A stretch of 64,000 nt of DNA from Casuarius casuarius. Its lineage: Eukaryota; Chordata; Aves; Casuariiformes; Casuariidae. Position numbers and translations under genes: made by a program. Of the stretch, positions 24,881 to 36,811 are shown piece after piece. A model generated the notes under the pieces. It was given only the letters and a program-made list of their open reading frames with translations, did not search any database and was not told where the DNA came from. Location: the NCBI GenBank assembly GCA_003342895.1, contig PTFA01000042.1, forward strand, positions 682,001 to 746,000. Direction: 5' to 3'. Position 1 is the first letter of the stretch. Every line of letters starts with the position of its first letter.

Positions 24881-26299
24881 AAAATTTACAGCCTGGGGTG
24901 CGATCCAATTCAACAAGCTCCCAGCAGTGTAGAAGTTCGGCACATAACCTGAACTATTTATCCATTTAGGCTCCCCCCTTGTTAAAGCAGGGGGACAGGC
25001 TCCTCAGACGGCAACTCAGACTGACTTAAGACAGGTCCGAAATAGCTGGGTTTGGCTTTCTCTCGAGGGCCTCCTGCCTTAGCAAAGGATCGGGATGCAA
25101 AGGGACTCGTAGCAGACGGTGCTTCCATCTTCGGGAATTCCTATCCTCCTTATACCGATGTAACTTAAATGCACATTCTTTCGGCTTGATGTGGGAAACC
25201 CTTTCACTAGCATCGAAATGACAGCATCACAGAAACACGCAAGTGATCCTGCTGTATTACTCCTGTTTTGTGCCTGTGTGGCTCAAGTTTTTTCACTAGA
25301 AGATGCGCCAGATCAAAATCAAAGCAAGCCTGCAAAGCATCGGGCTTAAGTAACTTACCAGACACTTTGAGCACAGATCCAAAGACCTAAGAGAAATCTG
25401 TTTCTTGCCCTTCACGACAGTCTATTTGAAAAGGGTAAATTGTGAGGAAACAGAACCTTTTTTGCTTCTCTCTCACTTTTTACCCAGCCCAGTAAAAAGA
25501 CTGAATGCCATGGAGTCTTCCATGATCCACTTTTGCTATTGTCCTCTCCATATGGGTTCTGCCTAAATCCATATGCAGCGTGTGTGCTTCTACTGAATTT
25601 TAACACATACCATTATGCAAATTTTAGTAATACATATACACATATTCACACTGCTAAGTATTATCTATAGGAAACAATTTAATGCATATATACTGACTTT
25701 TCCTGCCTTCCAAATAATGTTATTAAGTTAAATCTTTAGAGAAATCTTCAAGAAGCCACTTCAAAATATGCTTTAGATTCTCCCCCCACTAATCTTGAAT
25801 AATAAAAGTGTCACAAAACAGCCTCCAAAACCTAACTCACTATATAATAACAAGCAGCAATGTTAGTATAAGAACACATTTTCTACAGCGACTTGAGTGC
25901 ACTTAATGTTCCCCCATTGAATAATCAAGCTCAGTTTAACAGCACAGATAGATTTAACCACATCTACAAACATGAAGAGGATAATATGAAATGTAGATCT
26001 TGAAATGTTTACTGTACCAGAACTTGACTGGTTCTCAGATGGCAGATGGCAAACTGATGTGAAATGATGTGGATCAGATATTAAAGGGGAAAAAATGAGC
26101 TGAATGCAAGAGACAGAAGAAAGAGATTGATTATTAATTGCTATAGAAAAGAATGCACCTATGTGTGTTTTCCAGAATGAAAACTCTAACAGAAAGGAAA
26201 GAAATAGATAACAGCTCTTTCAAAAACAAACACTCACCCACCTCCCCATCTCCTCACACAACACCACCCACAACAATCAAAAACCAGTTGAGAGACCAG

Positions 26300-26368
26300 A
26301 TGCCTATTGAAAGTGATGGAGCTACATCAACTTAACACTAGCTAAGGATTTGGCCCAGTGAATTAATC
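26300..26368 (+). repeat. Decayed ancient amniote repeat
   Basis: CTATTGAAAGTGATGGAGCT followed by ACACTAGCTAAGGATTTGGC resembles the recurrent amniote phrase 'attgaagtcaatggagctacacc ... gctgaggatctggccc'. Confidence 0.4.
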
Positions 26369-27696
26369 ATCTTATCCAAAGGAAAATATAAATCCTAAAA
26401 ATAAAACATTATTAATAATGTGTCATCCAGCTTCCCTGTTATGTCTCTCTCCAAAAATGTCATCTTTTCCTGACTACAATGAAGAGCTTTCACAAGCTGC
26501 AGCAGTCTTTAATAGTGCACCTGGCAGAGAGATGAGCACACTGTGCAATTATTCTAAACAAATGCCTTTCTCTCACCTTCCATTTCTTTAGAAACATATG
26601 CAACATGTTCTAAAAGTCCCCAAAGTTAAGGTCTTAATAGCAATAAATGTTTTCCCTTCTTTTGTTGTTGTTGTACAAAAAGAGGACTCAGTTTTCAGAA
26701 CAGCACATGACATGAGTTGGGTCTAGCTTGCAGTTAGCTGCTTAGTGGAAAGCACACATTATGCGGATGCCAGAGCTGAAAGCTTGTATTTAATTTGTCA
26801 AAGCTTTAAACTTCACTGCTGAGCTGTAACTCTTTTAATGGCCATATATCTCTCATACTCCATCTTACAAAGAAATCTAGGTGGGTTTTTCCCCCTTTCA
26901 AAATGCAGATAAAAGCTTTCTTCTCTCTTCCCTCCCGCCACCTACATGAGGCAAATGTGACTCTGCAATGCAGACAACAAACACAAGCAATTTCTCCTAT
27001 TCCTTCCACTGCTGTTTTATCTCTGAAGTTCCTCCCCCATGCCTGCCGGGGGTGGGAGGAAGCGGCAGGGGAAGGAAGGGGGAATGACACCTGGAAATGG
27101 GGACCGCCTGGCACCTGGGGAAGGGTGATATCATCCCACTCCTCCGAGGGGGGAGGGAACAGGTAAAGGGAGGGCTTGGCAGAAGCTTGCTCCGTAGTCC
27201 AGCAGGGTCTGGCAGGGAAGATAGATGACTGCAATGCTGGGCCACGGGGGCTTCCAGAAAAGCAAGCTAGCTGAGGGCCAGCAGCTGAGGCAGAGCCAGG
27301 GGAGAAGTGTTCTGAAAACAGTTTTTTTCCGATGGAGGGAGAGTAGGCAGATAGATAAGAGGTAGCGGCAAGAAGCAGAGTGAGGATGTGGAGGCACTTC
27401 ATAGGCTCATGCACAGCATCCAGAATGGGAAAGACATAACCCAACTCACATCTTTCTCCCTTCACCCAAGTCAAGTCTAGCTACAGCTGCAAGAGTTTTT
27501 CCTGTATGCAGTGCTAACTTAATTTTACTGAATAATTCAGTATGATTCGGATTTTTCTTCTATCATGCAACCGACCTCTCAAACGCAGCATCTTGTCTGA
27601 AAACTGGAATATGAAAAAGTCACTAAGATGTTCAACTGAGAGGGCTCTGGCTTGTGCACACCTCCCCACCCTCCCGGGAGCGCTCACAGCCTTTAC

Positions 27697-27867
27697 CTTG
27701 CAAATCATTTCCAGAACGTCTCTTGTGGCGTCCCCGGGACGGATCACTGTGAGAGCAGGCTGGTTGTTCGGCAGGCAGAACCAAGACGGAGTAAAATACT
27801 CATGAACCCAAATATCACAGTCTGGGTTGTGCTGATGGACACTGCTCAGTGCCACTTCTTTTTCTCT
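27697..27867 (-). CDS. TIAM1: TIAM1 coding exon 8 (residues 742-798, Ras-binding domain start)
   Basis: 171 bases, 57 codons, phase 0 at both ends; acceptor TATGTTTAG, donor AAG|GTAAAG. It starts REKEVALSSVHQHNPDCDIW and continues VHEYFTPSWFCLPNNQPALT to MICK. The second half forms the first strands of the ubiquitin-like Ras-binding domain, through which TIAM1 acts as a Ras effector that couples active Ras to Rac. The region VHEYFTPSWFCLPNNQ is the invariant signature of the family. Open reading continues about 61 codons into intron 8 with unrelated sequence. Confidence 0.97.
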
Positions 27868-28973
27868 CTAAACATACAAAATCCATTATAACTCTATCAG
27901 CCAAATACAATCTCTCACTTCATCAGTAACAAGAGTAAGGAACATTATATGCTGTAGCATAAAGCCCTCTTATAGTGAAGACATTTTATTCATAAATGTA
28001 GATTAAAGGCTTGTCTGGCCTAGAAAATTTTGTATTTTACCTGAGCAGCTATAAAGTATGCCTCCCCATGCCATCCACACAGCTATGCTAGCGTAATGTA
28101 CTTATCCTGGGATATCACCCTATGGCTATTGGGAATGCCAAGAATGTAAGAAAAACAAAAATAAGGCTAAAAAAGAGGTTTAAAATTAAAACTTCAATGC
28201 ACCATATCTCCCAGTTAGCCAATCCAAAACAAACAAAACTGTTGTAGGTTCTACTGTTTCTACACCTAGGAATGGCAAAATAGCACATCCTAGCATTTAT
28301 TTTGGATTTCCTGTGCTTTATACATCCAAGTTAGATCTGAAGGTATGAATCTCCAAAAAGTGATGGAGATTCACAATATCTATTTGCTTCAAGCGGGCTC
28401 ATGCAGCTAAATCCATATTCACTGCATGAAGAATCTGCACCTTAGCGCTGTATTAATGCTGTTTTATAGCCAGGCAAAGAGAAAGCAGTTGTCACAGTCA
28501 CCGCAAAGTAGAAGCTCACAGAAGCATATGAAAACAAAACAGAGAAAACTCTGCGCTTTCTAGCTGCAATAATCCTAAATTATGAAAACCCCATATGGCC
28601 ACCATAATTAGTCATTTTGCAGAATCAGCAGAGCCTGGTCCTTCTTTGTGGGCAGGTGCTCCCTTGAGTGCTAATATTCCCCCTGGGTCTGGCACCTCCG
28701 TTTGGTCTCAGGATGAAATGGTTTGACCACAGACCTCAACTCAAATCCGCAGTGAGCTGCCACCGGCCCTGCGGCATGCAGAGGGTGCACTTCTCTTCCG
28801 GAGGCTCCCTGTCCTCCCTTGCGTGTCCCAAGCGAACTGCAGCGGTTTCACTGCCAGCAGAGCTCTCCGCACAGCAGAGCTGCCCTCCTAACGAGGTCCC
28901 ACAGCACCTGCCAAAGCTGCATTTAAGCTGGCTATGTGTCGGAAAGAGCCTGGCTGGGGAGAGGGTGTTTTAC
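27868..28973 (-). other. TIAM1 intron 7
   Basis: About 1.1 kb. Contains an hAT-like relic at 28.0-28.13 kb. The plus-strand frame at 28668-29012 overlaps exon 7 antisense and looks like chance. Confidence 0.85.
28012..28130 (+). repeat. hAT-like DNA transposon relic
   Basis: GGCTTGTCTGGCCTAGAAAA, then CAGCTATGCTAGCGTAATGT about 70 bases on, follows the terminal order of sauropsid hAT elements. Related to the relic at 24.5 kb. Confidence 0.45.
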
Positions 28974-29048
28974 CTTGCCATCCGGGACCGTATCATCAAA
29001 GATCCCTTCTAGAGATTTCTTTACCGAATCAACTCCTTCACCAAACAC
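28974..29048 (-). CDS. TIAM1: TIAM1 coding exon 7 (residues 717-741)
   Basis: A 75-base microexon-sized exon, 25 codons, phase 0 at both ends. It encodes VFGEGVDSVKKSLEGIFDD followed by TVPDGK, a short acidic and amphipathic linker that matches the mammalian segment with a few substitutions. The acceptor CTTCTTCTCAG has a good pyrimidine tract, and the donor is AAG|GTAAAA. Its small size and symmetric phase make it a possible cassette exon, though nothing in the sequence shows that it is skipped. Confidence 0.96.
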
Positions 29049-31259
29049 CTGAGAAGAAGAACAATGCTGTTTTAAAACATGAAAGCGCCTTTGCACTATC
29101 TGAGGCACAGATGACAGCCTCACTTGACTGAAGTGCTGTATCTTAAGCGTTGGGGGGAGAACAATATAGCTAATGCCTAATACGGAAATCAAACTGAAAA
29201 ATATAAATTTTCATCTCAAAAAACACAGAAGAGGAAAATATCAGTTTGTTAAAAAGGAAGGGGAGGGTGAAGAACAAGCTAGTGAGGGGATGCGATCCTG
29301 AAAGACTAGAGGCCAACTGTGTTTACAGGCCTTTTATTGAGTTACTCCGTTGAGCTGGACGAATTTTATCTCCTCTTGTGCTCAGTTTCCCCATCTGTGC
29401 AATGGGGGAAATGAAGGCTTATCCACTTTTGCTAAGACTATGAAATCTTCAGAAGAGGAGCTCAGCAGCTGTCTGTTTTTGTAATAAACTTCCAAAAAGC
29501 ACTTAGCAAACACTCAACTACCACAAGTTTGGGCTCAGTGTAACTCTGCTCTAACAAAGTAAGAGCATGTGATCCAGCACAAGCCAAAGACTCAGAATTA
29601 ACTGGACTCATGAGGAATGACAGAATGGGAATATTTACAGGATCGACCTCAAATTAGCGTGGGACTGCATCAGGCTGGCACACCTGCAAAACACAGCAAC
29701 CCGCTCTGCCGTGTGCACAGCTCTGCACTACCTGTCAGCTGTCTGCAGGAGATAAAAGCAGGGCGGTTATTCCAGTAGAAGCTTATAATTAAAACTGAAA
29801 AGTTAAGTTTTATAATTCCACGTCACCACAGGTTTATGATCAAGTTGTGGGTTTTGATTATTAACTACACTGTACCTAAAATGAAGCAGGAACAATGCAG
29901 AATGGGAAAAGGTCACTTCTCTTTAAGAATTTAGAATTCATTGCTTCGATTTTGCAAATACTTTGCATACTACTACATAAAAGCTGAGGGAATACATTCA
30001 GATATGACCTATAGATATACTGGCACCTTGCCAAAACTTCACTTTTCTTTGACTCTCTTCAGTATGTTTTTTTTTTTAACCTGCAACAAAATCCCTTTTC
30101 ATCCCTATGCACTATGGAGGAGTGAGGGGTCTGCATGTGCGTGTAAGTGTGTGTGTGCATGGAGGGCAGGAGGGAGGAAGCATGAAGAACACATTTATCT
30201 CTACAGAAATTTTAAAAGGCTGGGTTCAGGAAAAATCCACTATACAAACACCTAATGTCACGGTATGGACAGAATCCTAGCTCAGGACAGGGCTTGCTTG
30301 ATTTGGGGAAAGTAAGTACCCAGCAACGAGGGTGCCACTGCACCAGCACAAAGACTTCAGAATTTTTTCGTGGAGGCATCTGCTAGTTTCTAGTGAAACA
30401 GAGAGCTTTTGCTCAGCCACCAGTTTACCTAATAGTTAACTTTTAATGTCTCACTAAAAACAAGCTAAACAATTTTACAGTATATCCTCTGCTAAACAGA
30501 ACAAACACCCACTGCTACTTTAGCAGAAGGAAGAAGAAATCAGAGGTCACAAAACAAAAGATGCCCCAATCCTTTCTCGCCTCAAAAAAGCGAAAGAAGA
30601 AAAGAAAAGCCTACATTTCCTGCAATTAGATGAGGTACAGATCTCAAAAACTGAAAGCTGTAATTAGGGATGTTTGGAAAGAATAACAGGGAAGTACCTT
30701 TCTACTACACTGAAACCCATTTTCTAGCAAAAGATCTGGGGAGTGACTGGGTGGAAACATTTCAGATTTTGCTTTTTAAACATCTGAAGCAAAAACAGGC
30801 CTGTCCCTACTAAATACAAAGCTTTTTCTTACGTTAGGAAGTTTTCCCCAAGTTAAGCTATGTTGATCATAATCTACAAATTCAAATTTTAGTTTAAAGA
30901 AACAGGCAAGTTTTTTTGTTTTTTTTTTTTTCCAAAACTGTGTCCGTTTTATACTGCTGCTCTGTTACTCCTGAGCTTAGGGAAAGTATCTAGCAAAAGC
31001 AGAAACAGCAGCAATGGAACCCATTCAGCTAAAGAAGGTGTGAACTTCAAACCTCATTTGAACAGGAGCTGCTATATATATTTATCTGTAATTACAGTAA
31101 CTGATTTTTGAAGAGGATGGACTACGCACTGTGAAAGATTAAACAGGCAACTTGAAGTTTGCATGTGCCAGTGCTTGATATAAGTGACTCTTCGCATGAG
31201 CTACACTCTGCATGCTATCAAATAAGCCTTGCAAATATCACACATTTCACCCCACTTAC
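29049..31259 (-). other. TIAM1 intron 6
   Basis: About 2.2 kb. Holds a clear MIR-type core at 29.37-29.43 kb and T-rich runs at 30067-30078 and 30910-30932. No exon was recognised. Confidence 0.85.
29365..29435 (+). repeat. MIR-type SINE core
   Basis: GCTCAGTTTCCCCATCTGTG followed by CAATGGGGGAAATGAAGG is an almost perfect match to the conserved MIR core ('cctcagtttccccatctgtaaaatgggg'). Confidence 0.7.
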
Positions 31260-31406
31260 CTGATTAATGCTTGGCCTCCCTTGCTTTTTCTTTGAGGTAG
31301 TATCCAGCCCCCAAAGAGAAGAAAATCTGCTTCTCCGTTTACTGGCAGATCTGGACATGGCCTGTGTCCTTCTCCTCACTCCAGATTCCCCTGTGCGAGC
31401 CGCCAC
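31260..31406 (-). CDS. TIAM1: TIAM1 coding exon 6 (residues 668-716, basic linker)
   Basis: 147 bases, 49 codons, phase 0 at both ends, acceptor TTGACAG and donor CAG|GTAAGT. The product is a basic, serine-rich linker: VAARTGESGVRRRTQAMSRS, then ASKRRSRFSSLWGLDTTSKK, then KQGRPSINQ. It lies between the PHn-CC-Ex module and the Ras-binding domain. The Arg/Lys-Ser clusters are probable kinase sites, but that is inference. Length and order match the mammalian exon exactly. Confidence 0.97.
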
Positions 31407-34041
31407 CTGTCAATGCCATATGGTTTTAAAATCAAGAGTTGCAGCATCCCACCATGTCATTGCTTACATAATTTCACAGTGGAATCTGATGAAAAAAGTG
31501 GCAAATACTAGAGTAACAATGTGTATCCACAACAGGGACAACCCTGATGCTGCCAGCCTATTTCCCTCCCACCGTAATTCAACTCATTTCTTCAGACATC
31601 AAACATCAAAAAGTAAAAGGGACAGTACCCAACATTTTTTGGCATTTAATCTGAGATAATTTAAAGCAACTTAATCATCACAGAATAAATCCCCAGCACC
31701 GGTGAAAGGCTTTTTTTTTTTTTTTACAAGGCTTCAAAACTGGACACCCAAAACCTGAGATTTCCAAACCTAGCTGCTTCTTCTGAAAAGTTTGGTCTTT
31801 CTGTCTGCTAGTTTCTGTGAAAGCACGCTGGGCATCATAGAACTGACTCATAACCTTTAGAAGGCCAGATAAGGGCCTGCAAATGGATCAAGGGAGTTAA
31901 AACCTATGCTTCCTTAAAGACGCACGGTATCTGTAAGGAGTAAGCAAAACACAAGAAGAAAAAAAAGTGAGCGAAACGATCCATTCAATCACAGAAGGGT
32001 TAGCAGCTTGGGTATTGAAAAACGGCCCGTGGCAAGCCTTTCAGCATAAAAAGCTGTTTGCCTTTACCAGACCAAACATTTTGGGAGTGTTTTCCAAATA
32101 AGGAAACTCTAGTAGAAATTAGTGTAACGTCAGTCAGAGCTGAAGTGTTTAGGCCAAAGTCTAAGCAGATTTCCCACCATGAGGTAGAATCAGGACACCA
32201 AGCTCCTCTCCTGTGAAAAGGGAGTGGTGAGGGAGACGGCAGGTATGAACCGGCGCAAAAAGTGCGGCGAGACCCCCCCACACACCTTGCAGGCTTGGAG
32301 ACACACTTCCTGGAACATCTTTTTACTAGATGTCCACACACGAAACTACCAAAATGTGACTGCCATTTGGCAGCCCAGCTAGAAGAGCCAAACTTGCAAG
32401 TGATGCCCCAAGCTAAGGAGCTGAGAAACTGGTTGTTTTGGTATAGTAAGTTCAAATGTTACATAAAGATGGGAATAGCAGAGTGCTGGCCTGGGCATCC
32501 AGAGAACAGTTGCTCTGTGAGAAATAGTGATTCTGCTTTGGGAATGCGGAGAAACCACGGAAAAGCAGAACTTGAAATACTACTGCAAACGTCTTGATTT
32601 CCACAGACTGGCCTTGTGAGCAGTTTCTTAGCTGTACCCGGAGGTCACTTGTGCAGAGGCACCTGGCAGACTTAACAATACTCTAACGAACGTATTCAAG
32701 AACACCTTCAGGAGAGCTAGGGGTGCCATGCTATTGCCATTTGGCATCCAGCTCAAAATCCTGAGACTCACTGCACCACCTACACACTACTGAGAGTAAG
32801 GGAGGACACAAGAGTTTGCTTAAACGAAAAAAAAGCACGTGTCTTTTCCAACACAACACACTCAAAATACCTTTTTTTCACTTGGCTCTCAAGAGAGACC
32901 AGCATGAGGAGGCAGACTGTTTTTCAAGCTAACACTCAGTGCTTTGCTAGATGCAAAAAAATAAGTACAAATAAAAATTACAGCCCGCCACTTAAAAAAA
33001 AAATAAATCCACCAGCAATTATCAGGATGATGACGCTAATCTTTTGATATATAAAAGAATAAAAACGCCCCTGACTGAATTACTGCTCTGGATTCAATTG
33101 AAGGGTACAGCTGACATCTACAAGACAACAGTGGAGCTCAGCTATTTCTGTGAAGCTCCAGGAGCCCAAGCCGAAGCTACAGGCACATGATTTAAATGCA
33201 TTAAAAAACCCACCACTTTGCAATACACTTCCCTGTATTTTAAAGAGCTGGGTTGTTACATTGTTTAAATTTAAACAACCATTTTAAACAACTGATGACT
33301 TGTTTGCCACATCATAAGTAGTACAGCACATTTCCCCTCCCTTGTGGAGCATCAGGTGTTGATCACTGGAGACAGGATATTAGACTAATTGGTCAGTAGT
33401 TTCATCCATATGGTAGGAAACAAGCTATGCCCTAGTGAGTCTAAGCCAACACACAGTGAGGGCCTCGGAAAGACTGCTATTGACTTCACAGGGCTTTGGA
33501 TTAAGCCCATGTACACGGACATTAGAGATGAGCCTGCATTACATAGCCAGATCTTAGTCTTTGCAAATTCCAGAATCATGTACATCCAGCTTTCTGGCTC
33601 AGGCCAGTAGGAGAGATGGGAACAAGCTGCAAAGAACAGACACAGGCTGCCCCAAATGCAGACTTTGTATTTTGGGACAGGCTCATTGTGAGCACCCAGA
33701 GAAGCACCCTCTGCCTCCGGCAGTTCTTGAAGCCCTTGTCCTTGTTACAGAAAGATCTGTTTAAAGAAAGCATGTTTACAGTGCAGAACTGGAAATTCAA
33801 AATCACATGTTTAGGAGGAACGTGGTTCTTCTGCTTTCATAAGGCCATGACTTGCAAGCATCTGCTTTTCGGTTTACATCCAAGACACATACCCCTTTCA
33901 GGAAGCAGAATTTTCTGCATGCTAAGGTAAGGGCTCACCCCACAGAAACAGACTGCTGTTTGTCAATTTAATCTCTCTGTTGAACGCATGAAGTCATTTG
34001 CATGTTGGCAATGACGACCCCTGGCCTCTGTTCAAACTTAC
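31407..34041 (-). other. TIAM1 intron 5
   Basis: About 2.6 kb. Contains a T15 run at 31711-31725, a decayed repeat at about 33.46-33.52 kb, and an 18-bp AT-rich palindrome at 33261-33278. No exon was recognised. Confidence 0.85.
33465..33520 (+). repeat. Decayed ancient amniote repeat
   Basis: CTATTGACTTCACAGGGCTT then TGGATTAAGCCC matches the common phrase 'cattgacttcagtgggctttggatcaggccc' found in many amniote genomes. Confidence 0.45.
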
Positions 34042-34227
34042 CAGTGCATGAAACGAAGAGACTGAAAAGATTCCAAGACGGCCCATTGCAACTTTAGTTG
34101 GACGACTGGCAAAAGCAAGCAGTCTTTTAGGGTTTGGGAGCTCCCCTCCTTGGAGACTAGCCAAGTAACAGCGGTACCGAAATAGATCCATCTGGAACTG
34201 TTCAAGATTTTGTTCCCAAACGAAGAT
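34042..34227 (-). CDS. TIAM1: TIAM1 coding exon 5 (residues 606-667, extension domain)
   Basis: 186 bases, 62 codons, phase 0 at both ends, acceptor TATGTAG, donor CTG|GTAAGT (near consensus). The product starts [19 protein letters not shown] and continues through [20 protein letters not shown] to [11 protein letters not shown]. This is the Ex part of the PHn-CC-Ex module, which packs with the coiled coil and is used to bind adaptor and cargo proteins (CD44, Par3, JIP2, ephrin B1 in mammals). It is nearly identical to the mammalian exon; the one clear change is Tyr in FRYR where mammals have Phe. Confidence 0.97.
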
Positions 34228-35703
34228 CTACATACAGCAAAGGTTGAGGAGTGAGATGCAGGAGAAGAGAAGGGGAGAGGAGGAAAACAAGAGTGATAAA
34301 CACCTTGAAAAAATTTTACTGTTCCCACTAATATATCTCTTTTACCAATGCTGATCTCATTTTCAAAGAACAAGAAACCTTAATTCCCCTTCTTCCTCAC
34401 TCTTCCCTCCCCTCCCTACCCCACTTTTTTTAGAAAAGTTGTCATTAAATGGAAAATAAATTCTTTTTATGTTCATGGCAGAAGTCTTCTCGTGGGACAA
34501 CTGCTCCTCTGATACAATGCTAATTAATAGGATTAAAATTCCATTTTTAATTTTCTTTGTATTTCAGGATTCTCTTCTGAGCAGTCCCTTAAGAGGCTTC
34601 TTTCATGTATCAAGGGCATCTGAGAAACAAGAAGACCAAAACTCCCCAAATTCCACAAACAGAGTGCCCTGGATCAGCAGCCGCAACAGCAGCACTGCTG
34701 TAAGAATCAGCGAAGCTCGCTATTATACTTGAAAAAGTGAATTACACTGGGGATAATTAATCTTATCAGTGGAAGAGCACTATAATCAGCCCATGTGAGG
34801 GCTTATTTAAATAATTCAAATTGCTGATAGGAAACAGTTTCAAAGTGTTGAGAAAAACTCAGTTACATAAACAGAGAGACTGCTCTATCCTCTCGCTGTG
34901 ATTGACAGCCTTTGAACAAAACCCTTTGAACAGAGGCAAAGCATCTCTCCCCTCTCCCACCTCTTCTCACGGGTTTCTCGGGGGTACAAAATCTCTTTAG
35001 CATAGCACATGAAGGCCCCCGCTGCTCCCCATGGTTTGCATTCCAAGCGCATTTGGCAGCCCGGGTAAAAGAGCTACAAACTAATGAAGCAGGCGCCATA
35101 TGTTAGTTTCCTAAAATAAGGTGCTGCTGTGACAGCGGGAGAGACATCTGCTCTAGGCTCGCTGCTTCTCAAATGCAACCAAGTTGTCCACTTGAAGTCG
35201 GAAGGACCAGTCACAAGGGGCAACGAGGGCTGGCAGCCATAAGGCCAAGGCCGACCCTCGCAACAAACGGGAACCAGGGAACGCTTCTTCATCCCATCTG
35301 CCAGTGAAAGCAGCAACCTCTTCCATGCTTCAGACAACGGGACAGCAGCATTTGCTGGTCTATGACCAGCTCCTCTCTATGATATTTTGCTACTATGGCC
35401 TGGCAGCCTTTTCCCTCCCGTAAAGCCTTCACTTAACATCCATGATGCTAGCCAAACTGCTCATGTGGAGGCAGCTGTGCCAGGAGAAGACAGCCCGTGC
35501 TCTACCTTAGAATACATCGTTTGGAGAAACGGTGCCGCTAGGCCAGCTGACACCACTCTGCTGCCAGCATACATCCTGCCTATGCTGGGGAGCTCTGCCA
35601 GCACACGTATATGGCAGAGAGAGAGCCAGCACAGCCACAGCTAATCTCAAGAAGACCCTAAATATTTGCTAGGGGCCTATTTCACATAAGCAAGCAAGAT
35701 TAC
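34228..35703 (-). other. TIAM1 intron 4
   Basis: About 1.5 kb. Overlapping short frames on the minus strand around 34.9-35.3 kb have no known counterpart. The 5' end of this intron is the weak donor of exon 4. Confidence 0.85.
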
Positions 35704-35928
35704 TTGATCCAGTATGGTCTTCTTCTTCTTGGAGTCCGTTACTGAGGAGAGCTGCATTTCACCCATTTTCTTCATCTTCTCATCCATATCGATCTTCTGC
35801 TCCAGTTTTTTTATCTCTGTTTTCAGAAGTTTGACAGTGTCCTCTTTGTGATGCTGCCTTGCCACCGCAGTCGCACAAGCTGAATGGATTGCAGTGATCC
35901 AGTTCTCAAGCTCTGTCTGGCTAGAGGT
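35704..35928 (-). CDS. TIAM1: TIAM1 coding exon 4 (residues 531-605, end of PHn and coiled coil)
   Basis: 225 bases, 75 codons, phase 0 at both ends. The first part (TSSQTELENWITAIHSACA) is the C-terminal helix of PHn with its characteristic Trp. The second part is a charged coiled coil: KEDTVKLLKTEIKKLEQKID, then MDEKMKKMGEMQ, then SKKKKTILDQ. Mammalian TIAM1 matches residue for residue apart from a few conservative changes. The acceptor CTCTTCAG is strong. The donor is CAA|GTAATC, with A instead of G at the last exon base and a poor +4 to +6, so it is a weak 5' splice site. Because the exon is symmetric, skipping it would keep the frame but would break PHn and the coiled coil. Confidence 0.96.
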
Positions 35929-36394
35929 CTGAAGAGAGGGAAAGAGGGGGAAAAAAGTCAGGATTCTCTTTAAAATTTATTAGAGATTAACAAATGCAAT
36001 TCCAAGGAGTTTCCTTTCCCTTTGATCTTAAGAATCAAAGCCTTAAATCCACTTATAAGAGAAGTAATAAGAAACATCATTCTTAAGCAGGTCATTTTTA
36101 GCTCAGCACCAGGCAGTCAGCACTTAGAATTACACCTATATCTATGTCTCGCAGCTGTACAGTGTTTCCCAGTATGTGCTTAAGAATTACCTTGCTTGTT
36201 CAATGTAATGCTGTCATAATTTGTAGCTCATCATTTAATGACATTTTCTAGACACCCAGTTCCTTAAGGCAGAGAATGCCCCAGTCTCTACACTCTTTAC
36301 AGTATGGAGAGATTTTCTGGCATGCAAAGGTTAATAATAAATTAAAGGCATAACACATGGCCATGATATCTATTACTAGCTTTACTATGATGCA

Positions 36395-36480
36395 TATACA
36401 AAGAACCTTTCCATTTCTGAAGATCCCAAAGTGCTCTGAAGATGATCTGTATTGTTAAAGGCAGGCTCTCATAATTTTTA
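36395..36480 (+). repeat. Decayed ancient SINE-like repeat
   Basis: AACCTTTCCATTTCTGAAGA then TCCCAAAGTGCTCTGAAGAT resembles the old amniote phrase 'cctttcatctgaggatctcaaagcgctttacaa'. Confidence 0.4.
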
Positions 36481-36811
36481 TGGCTCTTATACTGTCCTTT
36501 CCCCAGCATGTGTGCAACAGTTTGGGAAGAGGGGAGATATTTGACTGGTGCATGGGGCACCAGTATATTTTTCTGGAAGAGCACTATTCTGATTAGAGGC
36601 TTTTGACACAGAAAGAAAAATACTTCAAAGCATTCCTTTTCCAGCCTTTCAAAATAAAAAGCAAATCTTCTTAGCTTTCTTACTAAACCTCAGCCCTTTA
36701 GAGTAGGTTGTAAAACATAATTTACAGCCAACTCAGTGTTGCAGCAGACTTGCTCCGAGTGTCAACCTTCATCAGTAATCACACTGGTATTTGGCTCAAG
36801 GCTGAAAAAGT

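Larger units (their letters stand above)
21567..27696 (-). other. TIAM1 intron 8
   Basis: About 6.1 kb. Holds two GC-rich blocks (27.03-27.30 kb and 23.81-24.03 kb), each covered by an unusually long open frame, two hAT-like relics near 24.5 and 24.8 kb, and a decayed repeat at 26.3 kb. No confirmed exon. Confidence 0.8.

Noticed and set aside
27514..27696. Extension of exon 8 as coding
   Set aside because: The open frame continues past 27697, but the AAG|GTAAAG donor, the match to TIAM1 ending at MICK, and the clean join to exon 9 show that it is intron.
33261..33278. 18-bp AT-rich palindrome (TTGTTTAAATTTAAACAA)
   Set aside because: Low-complexity AT sequence forms such palindromes often; not worth a finding.
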